DNA of 64,000 nt from Clostridia bacterium (GTDB lineage: Bacteria; Bacillota; Clostridia; Oscillospirales; Acutalibacteraceae): the NCBI GenBank assembly GCA_017437005.1, contig JAFSBZ010000033.1:1-64000 (forward strand), read 5' to 3'. Under the pieces are notes generated by a model. It was not told where the DNA came from, searched no databases, and saw nothing but the letters and a program-made list of their open reading frames with translations. Shown here piece by piece: positions 50,269 through 58,156 of the stretch. A program made the translations under genes and the position numbers. Each line of letters opens with the position of its first letter. The stretch's first letter is position 1.

Positions 50269-50703
50269 TTACCCCAAGGTTTCCAAACCATAGTCATAAA
50301 GTATTTCGTTAATTTCTACAACCGACATTTTATTACAAATGCCGTAAATAATAATGCTATCAAACGGCAATTTAACATAGAGGGTAGAATATGAAGCGCA
50401 TTTTAAAAGAGTTTGAACTTCATCAAGAGACAACCCCATGGCAACAGCTATACACAAAAGCTTTTTACGTTCGGGAACACGCAGTCCCGAAAAAATTTGA
50501 TATGCATAAACCTCGCTCATTTCAGCCGCGCGAATAATTTGTGATTTTTTAAGATCATATTTTTTAATTAATTTATCCAAAAGCTCAGATAAGTTTTCTT
50601 TGACCATATAATCCTTATTTTCATTATAAAAAGTTGTAAAATCGGGGCAAAGTCTAAGCTCATCTACAATTTTTGAAGTATCTTTAGGCACAAATAACAC
50701 CAA
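50269..50703 (-). CDS. HTH (XRE-like) regulator of the kinase cassette
   Basis: A protein of 140-144 residues with a helix-turn-helix (LIKKYDLKKSQIIRAAEMSEVYAYQIFSGLRVPERKKLLCIAVAMGLSLDEVQTLL) and a C-terminal helical region ending EINEILYDYG. The first usable starts are TTG 50703, GTG 50700 and GTG 50691. The last has GGTG six bases upstream and is my preferred start. It lies directly after a promoter whose -35 is within a 15-bp inverted repeat, so it may autoregulate. It is six bases upstream of the zinc-ribbon/BspA-like gene. Confidence 0.72.
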   Translation of the reverse strand: MVLFVPKDTSKIVDELRLCPDFTTFYNENKDYMVKENLSELLDKLIKKYDLKKSQIIRAAEMSEVYAYQIFSGLRVPERKKLLCIAVAMGLSLDEVQTLLKCASYSTLYVKLPFDSIIIYGICNKMSVVEINEILYDYGLETLG

Positions 50704-50727
50704 ATTTCATTGTTTTTCTTTTTTATA

Positions 50728-50784
50728 ATTATAGTAAATAAGCCATCCTTTGTCAACACGCGACAAAAGATGGCTTGTTTTTTT
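50728..50784 (-). promoter_or_regulatory. Kinase-cassette promoter overlapped by a 15-bp inverted repeat
   Basis: Minus-strand TTGACA (50756-50751) and TATAAT (50733-50728) are 17 bases apart. AAGCCATCCTTTGTC (50740-50754) pairs with GACAAAAGATGGCTT (50762-50776), one wobble, with a seven-base loop, straddling the -35. On the plus strand the hairpin is followed by G and T7, so it also looks like a terminator although no plus-strand gene precedes it. Confidence 0.75.
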
Positions 50785-50798
50785 AAAAATTATGCTGT

Positions 50799-50826
50799 TT
50801 GCATAAGATTTTTCGTAAATTATAGT
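50799..50826 (+). promoter_or_regulatory. Possible promoter of the 85-residue protein gene
   Basis: TTGCAT (50799-50804) and TATAGT (50821-50826) are 16 bases apart, about 30 bases before the start codon. Confidence 0.5.
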
Positions 50827-50857
50827 TTAAAATTTAAACAAGAATGGAGGCAATTAA

Positions 50858-51115
50858 ATGGACAAAATTATAAATAAATTATTTAACGATTACCTTTCTG
50901 AACAAAAAATAGCCGCAAACTCCGATTATTCTGTTTTTGCAAAAAATGCTTTAGAAAAGGAGATAGAGTTGCGAAGCCTGCTAAACCCTGAGCAAACAAA
51001 ATGCTTTGAGGCGCTGTTTGAATTGACCTCACAAATACATTTTATGGAAGTAAAGGATGCGTTTTTTTGTGCTTGTAGATTAGGAGCAAAAGCATCAAAA
51101 GAATTAATTATTTAA
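50858..51115 (+). CDS. Small DUF6809-like protein
   Basis: An 85-residue acidic-helical protein with EQTKCFEALFELTSQIHF followed by AFFCACRLGAKASKELI. The layout is the same as in the 100-residue protein at 9288-9590 (CNAW...FIMGFRLGANFAYD). I class both in the same loose family, function unknown. AATGGAGGCAATTAA precedes ATG 50858. It is convergent with the XRE gene and overlaps its end by eight bases. Confidence 0.6.
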   Translation: MDKIINKLFNDYLSEQKIAANSDYSVFAKNALEKEIELRSLLNPEQTKCFEALFELTSQIHFMEVKDAFFCACRLGAKASKELII

Positions 51116-51350
51116 GTTCTTGTTCAAGATTTTGATATTCGGGTGTATCAAAAAATTCCATCATAGTAATTTCGAGCCCGTCGCAAATTTTTTTAATGGT
51201 TACAATACCCGGATTTTTACTTTCGCCATTTAGAATACTTTTAATTGTTGCTTGTGAAACACCACACATATAACTAAGGGCATTAGGCGTAATTTTACGT
51301 TCGCGACAAAGTTGGTAAATTCGGTTTACAGTATATTTATGAATACCCAT
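51108..51350 (-). CDS. XRE-family transcriptional regulator
   Basis: An 80-residue protein that is almost entirely a Cro/CI-type HTH: ITPNALSYMCGVSQATIKSILNGESKNPGIVTIKKICDGL, followed by EFFDTPEYQN. It is divergent from the SPFH operon, and the shared 155-base intergenic region contains at least two 18-bp palindromic sites, so it is the likely repressor of both. ATG 51350 has AGGTGAAAAT upstream. Confidence 0.88.
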   Translation of the reverse strand: MGIHKYTVNRIYQLCRERKITPNALSYMCGVSQATIKSILNGESKNPGIVTIKKICDGLEITMMEFFDTPEYQNLEQELK

Positions 51351-51408
51351 ATTTTCACCTACAAATTAGCAATTATATATAGATGTTATATCACTATAAA
51401 AACATTTG

Positions 51409-51477
51409 TTAGTTATATATCACTAATTATTGTTGACTTAAAACGAAAAATATGTATAATTAGTTATATATCACTAA
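51409..51477 (+). promoter_or_regulatory. SPFH-operon promoter between two 18-bp operators
   Basis: TTAGTTATATATCACTAA occurs exactly at 51409-51426 and 51460-51477; each is a near-palindrome (TTAGT/ACTAA arms). A shortened copy (GTTATATCACTA) lies near 51385. Between them, TTGACT (51433-51438) and TATAAT (51455-51460) are 16 bases apart, the second operator touching the -10. A repressor bound to both would block transcription of the plus-strand operon. Confidence 0.85.
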
Positions 51478-51505
51478 CAAATGATACGGTTACGGAGGAA
51501 TTTTA

Positions 51506-52687
51506 GTGTCAAAAATAGCTGACGTAATAAAATACGAGGGCGACAATACCACTTTTGTTTGGAAGCATCCCTGTGAGGATTTTAACAGTCTGACCCAACT
51601 TATAGTTCACGAAACGCAAGAAGCAATATTTTTCTTAAATGGTCAGGCGCTTGATATGTTTGGCACCGGTCGTTATACTCTTGAGACACAAAATATTCCC
51701 TTAATTGGAAAAACCTTAAATCGTAGCGTAGGTGATACTTCGCCTTTTCACTGTGAAGTATATTTCATAAACAAAACAGAACAAATGGCTATTAAATGGG
51801 GTACTGATTCCAAGGTGCAGTATGTTGAGCCTACATATGGATTTCCTATTTCTATTGGCGCATCGGGAGATATGTCGCTAAAGATATCCGATAGCCGAAA
51901 ACTGCTCGTTAAACTGGTCGGAACCGAAAACATACTTTCACAAAGCAAATTGTTATCATATTTTCGTTCAATTCTTATAGCGAGGGTAAAAACCTATATT
52001 GCCCAAGTTATGAAATCAAGCGCCATAAATATTTTTGAAATAGATCAAAATCTCACCTTGTTTTCGGATTCGATAAAGCGACTTATTGAGCCGGATTTTA
52101 GTGATTATGGCATAGCTGTCGAAAAGTTTTTTGTTACAACGATTGTAAAACCAGACGGTGAAATTCAATATGAAAAGTTTAAGGAACTACATTTCCGTCA
52201 ATATGCTGATATAGCCGAGGCAAAGCTTCGTCAACAGGTAGACATTATTGAGGCTGAAACACAGGCAAAAAAAACAATCATAGAGTCTAAAGCCCTCGCT
52301 CAAAAAAGAATAACCGAGGGTTATACCTACGGCCAAGAACGAGGATTCGACGTAGCCGAAAAGGTAGCAGAAAACGAAGCTGTTGGTGAATTTACCAATA
52401 TGGGCGTCGGTTTTGGAACCATGGCCGGTGTGGGCGGCGCCGTTGGTGGAATGGTAGGTACAGCAATGCAGGATGCTTTAAATTCGGCGGGTAACACCTC
52501 CACACCAACTGTTCACATTTTTTGTGAAAACTGTGGCGCAAGATTAGGTATAGATGCAGTATTTTGTGAAGAATGCGGCAACCGTGTTCAAAAAAGAAAT
52601 AGTTGTAAAAACTGCGGATATATTTTTGAACGTCAAGGAAGGTTTTGTCCAAAGTGCGGCGACAAGCGGGAGGATAGTTATGAATAA
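51506..52687 (+). CDS. SPFH-domain protein with C-terminal zinc ribbons (YdjI-like)
   Basis: A 393-residue protein. It has an SPFH/stomatin-like domain (about 15-230) with the AEAKLRQQVDIIEAETQAKK coiled coil, then a Gly-rich segment (about 295-325). Three to four CxxC knuckles follow at the C terminus (CENCGARL, CEECGNRV, CKNCGYIF, CPKCGDKR), making two zinc ribbons. Bacillus YdjI has this architecture and is recruited by YdjG-YdjH to bind PspA. GTG 51506 follows GGAGG. It heads an operon of membrane proteins controlled by the XRE operators. Confidence 0.88.
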   Translation: MSKIADVIKYEGDNTTFVWKHPCEDFNSLTQLIVHETQEAIFFLNGQALDMFGTGRYTLETQNIPLIGKTLNRSVGDTSPFHCEVYFINKTEQMAIKWGTDSKVQYVEPTYGFPISIGASGDMSLKISDSRKLLVKLVGTENILSQSKLLSYFRSILIARVKTYIAQVMKSSAINIFEIDQNLTLFSDSIKRLIEPDFSDYGIAVEKFFVTTIVKPDGEIQYEKFKELHFRQYADIAEAKLRQQVDIIEAETQAKKTIIESKALAQKRITEGYTYGQERGFDVAEKVAENEAVGEFTNMGVGFGTMAGVGGAVGGMVGTAMQDALNSAGNTSTPTVHIFCENCGARLGIDAVFCEECGNRVQKRNSCKNCGYIFERQGRFCPKCGDKREDSYE

Positions 52688-53360
52688 AACTTTTAAATCT
52701 TACATTGCTGTTTGGGCTATATGTTTTATTCTTTTTAACGCTATAGCATTTATTATTCCCAACGAGCTAAAAAGCAATTTTTGGAATGGCTATATTTTTA
52801 TTACGTTGACATTTTTTGGGCAATTATTTTGCGCTAACATAGCTTTTAAATCCGAAAATGCTCAAAAATTCTTTTATAATTTTCCGTTAATTTCAATTAG
52901 TTTTATCGGTGTAGTAGCTATGCTTGTAATAGGCGGCTTAACAATGGCTATAACAGCTATACCTGTTTGGGTGGGAATTGTTTTATGCTTGATTGTATTA
53001 GCATTTACAGCAATAGCTGTTATAAACGTATCGATTGTAAGTGAGACTGTAAGTACAGTAGATAATAAAACAAAAGCAAACACTTTTTTTGTTAAAGCAC
53101 TTATTGCCGATGCGCAAATTTTGATGCTAAACGCCGAAACTGCACAAACAAAAGATATAACTAAAAAGGTTTATGAAGCCATAAGATACAGTGACCCTAT
53201 AAGCAGTAACGAATTAAGTGATATTGAGGCGCAAATAACGGCTGACTTCAGAAAGTTTGAAAATGCTATACAAACAAACGCTGAAAACGCAACATCTATA
53301 GGTGAGAAGCTTGTTATCTTAATAGAAAATCGTAATACTAAATGTAAGTTTTTTAAATAA
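52680..53360 (+). CDS. Four-segment membrane protein with cytoplasmic helical domain
   Basis: A 226-residue protein with four membrane segments (about 7-27, 38-58, 70-92, 98-120) and a C-terminal soluble helical region (LIADAQILMLNAETAQTKDITKKVYEAIRYSDPI). No family recognised. ATG 52680 overlaps the SPFH stop by eight bases, so translation is coupled. An alternative reading from 52554 duplicates SPFH codons in another frame and is not real. Probably the membrane docking partner of the SPFH protein. Confidence 0.72.
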   Translation: MNKTFKSYIAVWAICFILFNAIAFIIPNELKSNFWNGYIFITLTFFGQLFCANIAFKSENAQKFFYNFPLISISFIGVVAMLVIGGLTMAITAIPVWVGIVLCLIVLAFTAIAVINVSIVSETVSTVDNKTKANTFFVKALIADAQILMLNAETAQTKDITKKVYEAIRYSDPISSNELSDIEAQITADFRKFENAIQTNAENATSIGEKLVILIENRNTKCKFFK

Positions 53361-53372
53361 GGGGTAAAATAG

Positions 53373-54323
53373 GTGGCATTAACTTGTAAAAATTGCGGTG
53401 GCAATATTAATTTTGACATAAATACAAAAATTATGACCTGTGAATCCTGTGGTTCAAGTCAATCAATTAATACGGTAGTTGGCGAAAACGATAGCATATA
53501 CACATCTAATGAGGATAGCGAAAATATAGATACATATCGTAACGCGCTAAATTTAATGACTTCGGCAACAGAAATAGGTGGACTAAAAACAGCGAAAATG
53601 CTATTTGAAAGCATACCCGACACATTAAATTCTCGTTCTCTTTCAAAAGAATGTGAAGAAAAAATTACTTTATTAAAAACAGAAACACAATACCAAAAAG
53701 CGCTTTTGGATATGCAAAGTGAAGATGCCGACACAATTGCTTTGGCTCAAAATGTTTTTGAAGCGTTACAAGACTATAAAGATTCTATGTCAAAAAAAGA
53801 AGAGTGTAACTCGCTTATAGAAAAAGCACGGGTATTACAAGCTGAAAAGGTCAAAAAAGAGCAGCAGCAAGCAAGAAGACGTCGTTTTAAACGCAGAATA
53901 ATAAGTGTTATTTTAATAATATTTTTAATTATCGGTTTATTAGTTAACAACTATATTCACTCTGCATCGCGTTACGAAATTGAAATTACCCCAACAATAA
54001 AAAATTATCTTACCGAAAGAGGCAATAATTATGAATTTTGCTACGATGTCAAGGTAGAAAATAACGGTTTGATAGATATAACTGCGTTAGAATGTTCGGT
54101 GATAATACAAAAAGATGACGATGTTATTACCGACACAACAATTTCGTTTGATAATTATTCATCGGTTGCCGTAAGAGCTCAAAAAAATGCTCGCTTTACG
54201 TGGAATCTTACCACCAATTCGCAATATGTTGCCGAACAGCTTTATTATAATTTTGATGATTTGGATTTAGAGATAAAAATAACAAAAATCAAATTCAAAA
54301 ACGGAAAAATAAAAACTTATTAA
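53373..54323 (+). CDS. Zinc-ribbon, single-span protein with extracytoplasmic domain (YdjG-like)
   Basis: A 316-residue protein: an N-terminal zinc ribbon (CKNCGGN, CESCGSS), a helical region with repeat-like segments (about 50-150), a strongly basic stop (RRRRFKRR), one membrane segment (about 177-195) and an outside beta-rich domain with DVKVENNGLIDITALEC. This order resembles Bacillus YdjG. GTG 53373, preceded by GGGGTAAAATA. It lies 12 bases after the four-segment protein. Confidence 0.72.
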   Translation: MALTCKNCGGNINFDINTKIMTCESCGSSQSINTVVGENDSIYTSNEDSENIDTYRNALNLMTSATEIGGLKTAKMLFESIPDTLNSRSLSKECEEKITLLKTETQYQKALLDMQSEDADTIALAQNVFEALQDYKDSMSKKEECNSLIEKARVLQAEKVKKEQQQARRRRFKRRIISVILIIFLIIGLLVNNYIHSASRYEIEITPTIKNYLTERGNNYEFCYDVKVENNGLIDITALECSVIIQKDDDVITDTTISFDNYSSVAVRAQKNARFTWNLTTNSQYVAEQLYYNFDDLDLEIKITKIKFKNGKIKTY

Positions 54324-54338
54324 TGAGGAGAACGGCTT

Positions 54339-54365
54339 ATGAATCATAATCGAGGTCATCCATAA
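54339..54365 (+). other. Eight-codon ORF with a good RBS
   Basis: GAGGAGAACGGCTT precedes ATG 54339, which opens only MNHNRGHP before TAA. It may be the severed start of a lost gene or a tiny leader ORF between two operon genes. I cannot choose between these. Confidence 0.3.
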
Positions 54366-54409
54366 AATCAGTTCAAAATATTTTTAAAAATGAAAAGGAG
54401 TTATTAATT

Positions 54410-55024
54410 ATGGAAAATGTTTACAACAACACTTCAAACGGTAATAAGCACGATAGAGAATGGTATTTTTCTGAAGAAGGTCGTATTGCATATGAACAAG
54501 CCGACAGTATACTTAAGAAAATTGAGTATTTTTACAATTATTTAAATGCAGGCTACTCAAGCGGTGGAAGCGAATCAGATTACAAATTTGCAATTTTATT
54601 AGCTTGTGGAATTGCAAATTCAAGATTTTCTTATTCCAAATATCCCGATATTTTAAGCGAAAAAAGTAATCCATTTATGAAATTATATTTGGTTGACGGA
54701 TTATTGGGCTATGAGGAAAATGCAGCTGAATTGATGGGTTGTCTGCACGAAAAATCTGATTATGCCAATAAAAAACGCAAAGCATCGTGCAGATATGACG
54801 AATGGATAGCGTTACAAATGCCACAAGATCGTTCTATGGAAGACATTTATAGAATCGAAAGATTGATAATTTGGCTTTTTGGCGAATTTGTCGCAAACAA
54901 AGAGCTTGTTAATGAGCCTGTAATAAAGTATTACCCTTACGAGATTGACTCGTTCCTATTAAATTATAGCGGCTCAGAAGACGACGAATACGACGAAGAG
55001 GATTATTTAGTAGAGGAGGAATAA
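54410..55024 (+). CDS. Unknown cytoplasmic protein in the SPFH operon
   Basis: A 204-residue acidic protein without membrane segments or a family I recognise. It begins with an Asn-rich stretch, has aromatic-rich helices (DREWYFSEEGRIAYEQADSILKKIEYFYNYL) and ends in an acidic tail (EDDEYDEEDYLVEEE). AAAAGGAG precedes ATG 54410. Its stop is three bases before the next gene, so it belongs to the operon downstream of the zinc-ribbon protein. Confidence 0.6.
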   Translation: MENVYNNTSNGNKHDREWYFSEEGRIAYEQADSILKKIEYFYNYLNAGYSSGGSESDYKFAILLACGIANSRFSYSKYPDILSEKSNPFMKLYLVDGLLGYEENAAELMGCLHEKSDYANKKRKASCRYDEWIALQMPQDRSMEDIYRIERLIIWLFGEFVANKELVNEPVIKYYPYEIDSFLLNYSGSEDDEYDEEDYLVEEE

Positions 55025-55027
55025 AAT

Positions 55028-55819
55028 ATGAATAAACAAGAGATAATTAAACAATTAAGAGAAATTGCCTCATTAAGATCAGATATACTTATCAGAAAAG
55101 GTGAAAACAATATAGGAAATTGCACCGAACCTATTGAAGAAACCGCAAAAGCAGTAAAACAAGTATTTGCAGACTATAATTTAACAAGACCGACAATACC
55201 ACAAATTTTTGAGGATTATGACCTGTTTAAAAACGGTCCGCAAACTGAAACCGATTCAAACTCAAAACCAAAATTAATAGCAAGCGGAATTGTAGGATTT
55301 GCAGTAATGATAATTACAGGAATGGCAGGACTTAAGTCAACACCTGCAATAATAATTGGTATAGTTGCGGCGATAGTTACCCTAATTTTAATCAGTAAAT
55401 TATCTAAAAATAAATCTGCTCAAACCCCTAAAGCTCCAACTTGGCAGGAAAAGTATGCTAATTACGATTTCGATACCGAAATAGAAAAGTTTTTTAGTGA
55501 GTGTAAAACGTTTGATGAGCAATTTTTAGTGATTATCAAGCCTTGGGCTGACATAATGGAAGCAAGAAGAGAAAAGAAAGTTTCGAATGATAAGACAATA
55601 GAAGAAGCAAAAGAAAAGCTTTCAAAGTATACCATTATTGATAGAGAATATTTTGCTATTGCAGATAGAATAGCAGGTGTTTTACAGGATGATCGCGCTG
55701 AAGAATTAGGCGAGGCAATAAATATTGTCCTTGAAGAAATACGCGCCGAAGAACAGTTAAAAGCAACTAAAGAACAAAATAAAAAGCTTGAAAAAATTGA
55801 AGAGCTTTTTGACCTATAA
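55028..55819 (+). CDS. Membrane protein with two central segments, last gene of the SPFH operon
   Basis: A 263-residue protein. It has an N-terminal soluble helical domain, two membrane segments close together (about 85-102 and 106-125), then a soluble domain (WQEKYANYDFDTEIEKFF) and a C-terminal coiled coil (EEQLKATKEQNKKLEKIEEL). No family recognised. GAGGAGGAATAAAAT precedes ATG 55028. The hairpin topology and coiled coil would suit a partner that binds the SPFH protein at the membrane. Confidence 0.6.
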   Translation: MNKQEIIKQLREIASLRSDILIRKGENNIGNCTEPIEETAKAVKQVFADYNLTRPTIPQIFEDYDLFKNGPQTETDSNSKPKLIASGIVGFAVMIITGMAGLKSTPAIIIGIVAAIVTLILISKLSKNKSAQTPKAPTWQEKYANYDFDTEIEKFFSECKTFDEQFLVIIKPWADIMEARREKKVSNDKTIEEAKEKLSKYTIIDREYFAIADRIAGVLQDDRAEELGEAINIVLEEIRAEEQLKATKEQNKKLEKIEELFDL

Positions 55820-55876
55820 TAATCAAAAAATAAAACAGGGTTATCAAATCCTGTTTTAGACTACGCATAAAGTTTT

Positions 55877-55916
55877 AAAGAGGATGTCTCGCTTAGTTAG
55901 CAAGACATCCTCTTTT
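55877..55916. terminator. Bidirectional terminator after the SPFH operon
   Basis: AAAGAGGATGTCT (55877-55889) pairs with AGACATCCTCTTT (55903-55915) followed by T residues. A weaker hairpin, AAAACAGG/CCTGTTTT, precedes it (about 55835-55858). Confidence 0.9.
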
Positions 55917-55919
55917 TCA

Positions 55920-56849
55920 TTACAGCTTATTTAACATTTTTTCTATTGAATCATCATTTTTAAAATCTACGTCGCACGGTTTTTTGTGCATAGACCAATG
56001 CTCTGTAAGCTCTACGGTTTCATTTGGTGACACCAATTTTAACGGACTAAGTGATTCAACCTCGATAAAGCCGTTGTTTGTAAAGGTTTCAAAGCTGCAG
56101 TCGTTATCGGGGTAAACCTCAGTTTCGTGATTGGTGTCATACGATTTACGGAATACGTCCTCACCTAAGCAATAATATGCTTCGGCATTATTAAGACCAA
56201 ATCCCAACTTAAATGATTGAGCGTTATTTTTGTCTTGATGTAGTGTTACATAGCTTTTACCAAAATACACGCGTGGGTCAGCAAGATTAGTATATGGCCA
56301 TACCGATATATTACGATTATGCAAAAGCCCTGTATCGTTGCTGTTCATTGGCATTATAAGTGTACCGTCGGTTGCTGATACGGTAAGTCCCCAGATAGCA
56401 AATTTTTGTGGCTTGTCTGCGATGTTTGTAACGCGCATAGTAACGTACATATTAGCATCGTCGGGATCCATTTTAATTTCTAACTGCTTTTGCCGGCCGT
56501 TTTCTTTTTCGGGATTTGGGGTAAATATTGCGCCGTGTTCGGTAATTTCATATTTTACGGGGTCAAGGTCGGGGTAGTAGCTGTGGGGATAGCTTTCGGG
56601 GGAAGTCCATATGCGGTGACCGCCTAAAATCTCCCACTTTCTGCCCTCACCAAAAAAGTCGCAAAATTCACGGTCTTCTTTTGGTGCCATAACACTACGG
56701 TTATCACACATAATGTTTTGTCCGCCCATATATCCAAAACGGATAATACGAGGACCTACATCAACGGTTACAAGCGCTTCAATTACGCCGTTAGACAGGC
56801 TTAACACCTTGCCGTAGTTTTTGTAATCTTTAATTTCGGTTTTAATCAT
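55920..56849 (-). CDS. Mutarotase-fold protein of unknown substrate
   Basis: A 309-residue protein of the galactose-mutarotase-like beta-sandwich type (DUF4380-like). Segments such as LSNGVIEALVTVDVGPRIIRFGYMGGQNIMCD and GGHRIWTSPESYPHSYYPDLDPV are typical of these carbohydrate-associated proteins. It would be cytoplasmic (no signal peptide). A galactokinase and esterase nearby point to sugar handling, though on the other strand. The start overlaps the tmcAL stop by four bases (ATGA-type), so it is cotranscribed with tmcAL. Confidence 0.75.
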   Translation of the reverse strand: MIKTEIKDYKNYGKVLSLSNGVIEALVTVDVGPRIIRFGYMGGQNIMCDNRSVMAPKEDREFCDFFGEGRKWEILGGHRIWTSPESYPHSYYPDLDPVKYEITEHGAIFTPNPEKENGRQKQLEIKMDPDDANMYVTMRVTNIADKPQKFAIWGLTVSATDGTLIMPMNSNDTGLLHNRNISVWPYTNLADPRVYFGKSYVTLHQDKNNAQSFKLGFGLNNAEAYYCLGEDVFRKSYDTNHETEVYPDNDCSFETFTNNGFIEVESLSPLKLVSPNETVELTEHWSMHKKPCDVDFKNDDSIEKMLNKL

Positions 56850-58021
56850 AGCAATTCTTCCTTTTTAAGTATTTTCATTCTTTGCTCGGTGCCGCACTCA
56901 AGCGGAACGCCCAAACAAAGATTATATATATCGGTAGTGCGACACTCGATATCAAAAATTTTTTGAGAGTCGCTGTCAAGCGATTTAATTTGCATTGCAC
57001 GGGTAATAACAGGTATTATGCCTTGAGGCGATTTTAAATGCGATAAGCCCTGCTCGCTAAAGCCTAACACACGCACATAGGGTGGGGTAGTCATAAAAAA
57101 CTGATTATCAATATCTAAAAATGCCGAAAGCACCAGCCGTCTTATGCGGGCAAGGGTATAACGCTTGGTTTTAATCATATTATAAAGCTCATCAAGGCTT
57201 GTTGCAACACGTGCGGAAAAATAAATTTTGTTTTCGAGTCCTTCGCTTATATCGGGCAGATTTTTTAGCATATCGGTAGATTTTGTGCGTATGGAATATA
57301 AAATTGCGGTCTCTAACCGTTTTATATCTGCAATATGCTCGGGTTGTATGATGCCGCGTATTTCACGTGGCATAAAGCGTTCGGTGTAGCCTATGTTTTC
57401 CTTTAAAAGCTCGCCGCGAATAAATGACGATGAAACAAATCCATTGTCAATCTCATTTGAATCGTGGCCTGCTCCCACTCGCTTTATGGTGTGAAATTCA
57501 ATTGGTAAATTAAGCTTTTTGGCGGCTAAAATGTATTCAATACCAAGATTATTGTTTGGTGTGCGAAGCAGTGTAAAATCCACACCCAATTCACTTGCCG
57601 CCTGCTCACGCGCTACGGCAAAGGTAACACCCGATTTTGATTTTTGAGTAACCTTTTCAAAAAATGCATCGCTTAAAAGAACGTCGGCGGCATTGGTAAG
57701 AGCGTTAATATCGCCACACTCACTGCCAAACAAAATTTTATCGCAACCTAAATTATATAGCTGCCATACACCGCCAAGCGCAAAGTTTTGCGCTGTAGAC
57801 ATACTCCATAGCACAGGCATTTCGGCTACAATATCAGCACCGCATAAAAGGGCAAATTTTGCGCGCTGTGTTTTAGATAAAATTGCAACATCACCGCGTT
57901 GCACAAAGTTTCCGCTTATAACGCAAGCTACCGTATCACCAAGCGTTTTGGCATAGTCAATAAGTCGCTTATGACCTGTGTGCAGGGGATTAAATTCTGC
58001 AATAATACCAACACACGACAA
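56846..58021 (-). CDS. tmcAL: tRNA(Met) cytidine acetate ligase
   Basis: TmcAL (YlbM) uses ATP and acetate to acetylate C34 of elongator tRNA-Met. The 391-residue protein starts VGIIAEFNPLHTGHKRLI, the nucleotidyltransferase motif with the HxGH box, followed by GNFVQRGD and FGSECGD. I place the start at TTG 58021, five bases after GAGGTGA. That gives M-S-C-V-G-I-I, the same spacing as other family members, whereas the GTG at 58030 lies inside the SD. It is next to ackA (divergent), a link through acetate. Confidence 0.9.
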   Translation of the reverse strand: MSCVGIIAEFNPLHTGHKRLIDYAKTLGDTVACVISGNFVQRGDVAILSKTQRAKFALLCGADIVAEMPVLWSMSTAQNFALGGVWQLYNLGCDKILFGSECGDINALTNAADVLLSDAFFEKVTQKSKSGVTFAVAREQAASELGVDFTLLRTPNNNLGIEYILAAKKLNLPIEFHTIKRVGAGHDSNEIDNGFVSSSFIRGELLKENIGYTERFMPREIRGIIQPEHIADIKRLETAILYSIRTKSTDMLKNLPDISEGLENKIYFSARVATSLDELYNMIKTKRYTLARIRRLVLSAFLDIDNQFFMTTPPYVRVLGFSEQGLSHLKSPQGIIPVITRAMQIKSLDSDSQKIFDIECRTTDIYNLCLGVPLECGTEQRMKILKKEELL

Positions 58022-58048
58022 AAAAATCACCTCTTTTTACAAAAACAC

Positions 58049-58077
58049 TTGAAAAATCGAAACCAATAAAGTAAAAT
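58049..58077 (+). promoter_or_regulatory. Promoter of ackA
   Basis: TTGAAA (58049-58054) and TAAAAT (58072-58077) are 17 bases apart, with the palindrome starting about six bases after the predicted transcription start. Confidence 0.7.
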
Positions 58078-58089
58078 AATCATATATGC

Positions 58090-58113
58090 TTTATGGTAAT
58101 ATTTTACCATAAA
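58090..58113. promoter_or_regulatory. Palindromic operator between tmcAL and ackA
   Basis: TTTATGGTAA (58090-58099) and TTACCATAAA (58104-58113) form a perfect 10-bp inverted repeat around TATT. Its place just downstream of the ackA promoter suits repression. The regulator is not evident. Confidence 0.7.
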
Positions 58114-58156
58114 TAAAATAATGTTTCAATACGAAAATTTAAAAGGAGAAGTCGAA

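Noticed and set aside
51361-51480. Repeated TTAGTTATATATCACTAA considered as a short CRISPR-like array
   Set aside because: Only two full copies, palindromic, flanking a promoter beside an XRE gene; operator function explains them, and no cas genes are present.
52554-52679. Extended N terminus for the four-segment membrane protein
   Set aside because: Lies in the zinc-ribbon coding region of the SPFH gene in another frame; ATG 52680 with overlap coupling is better.
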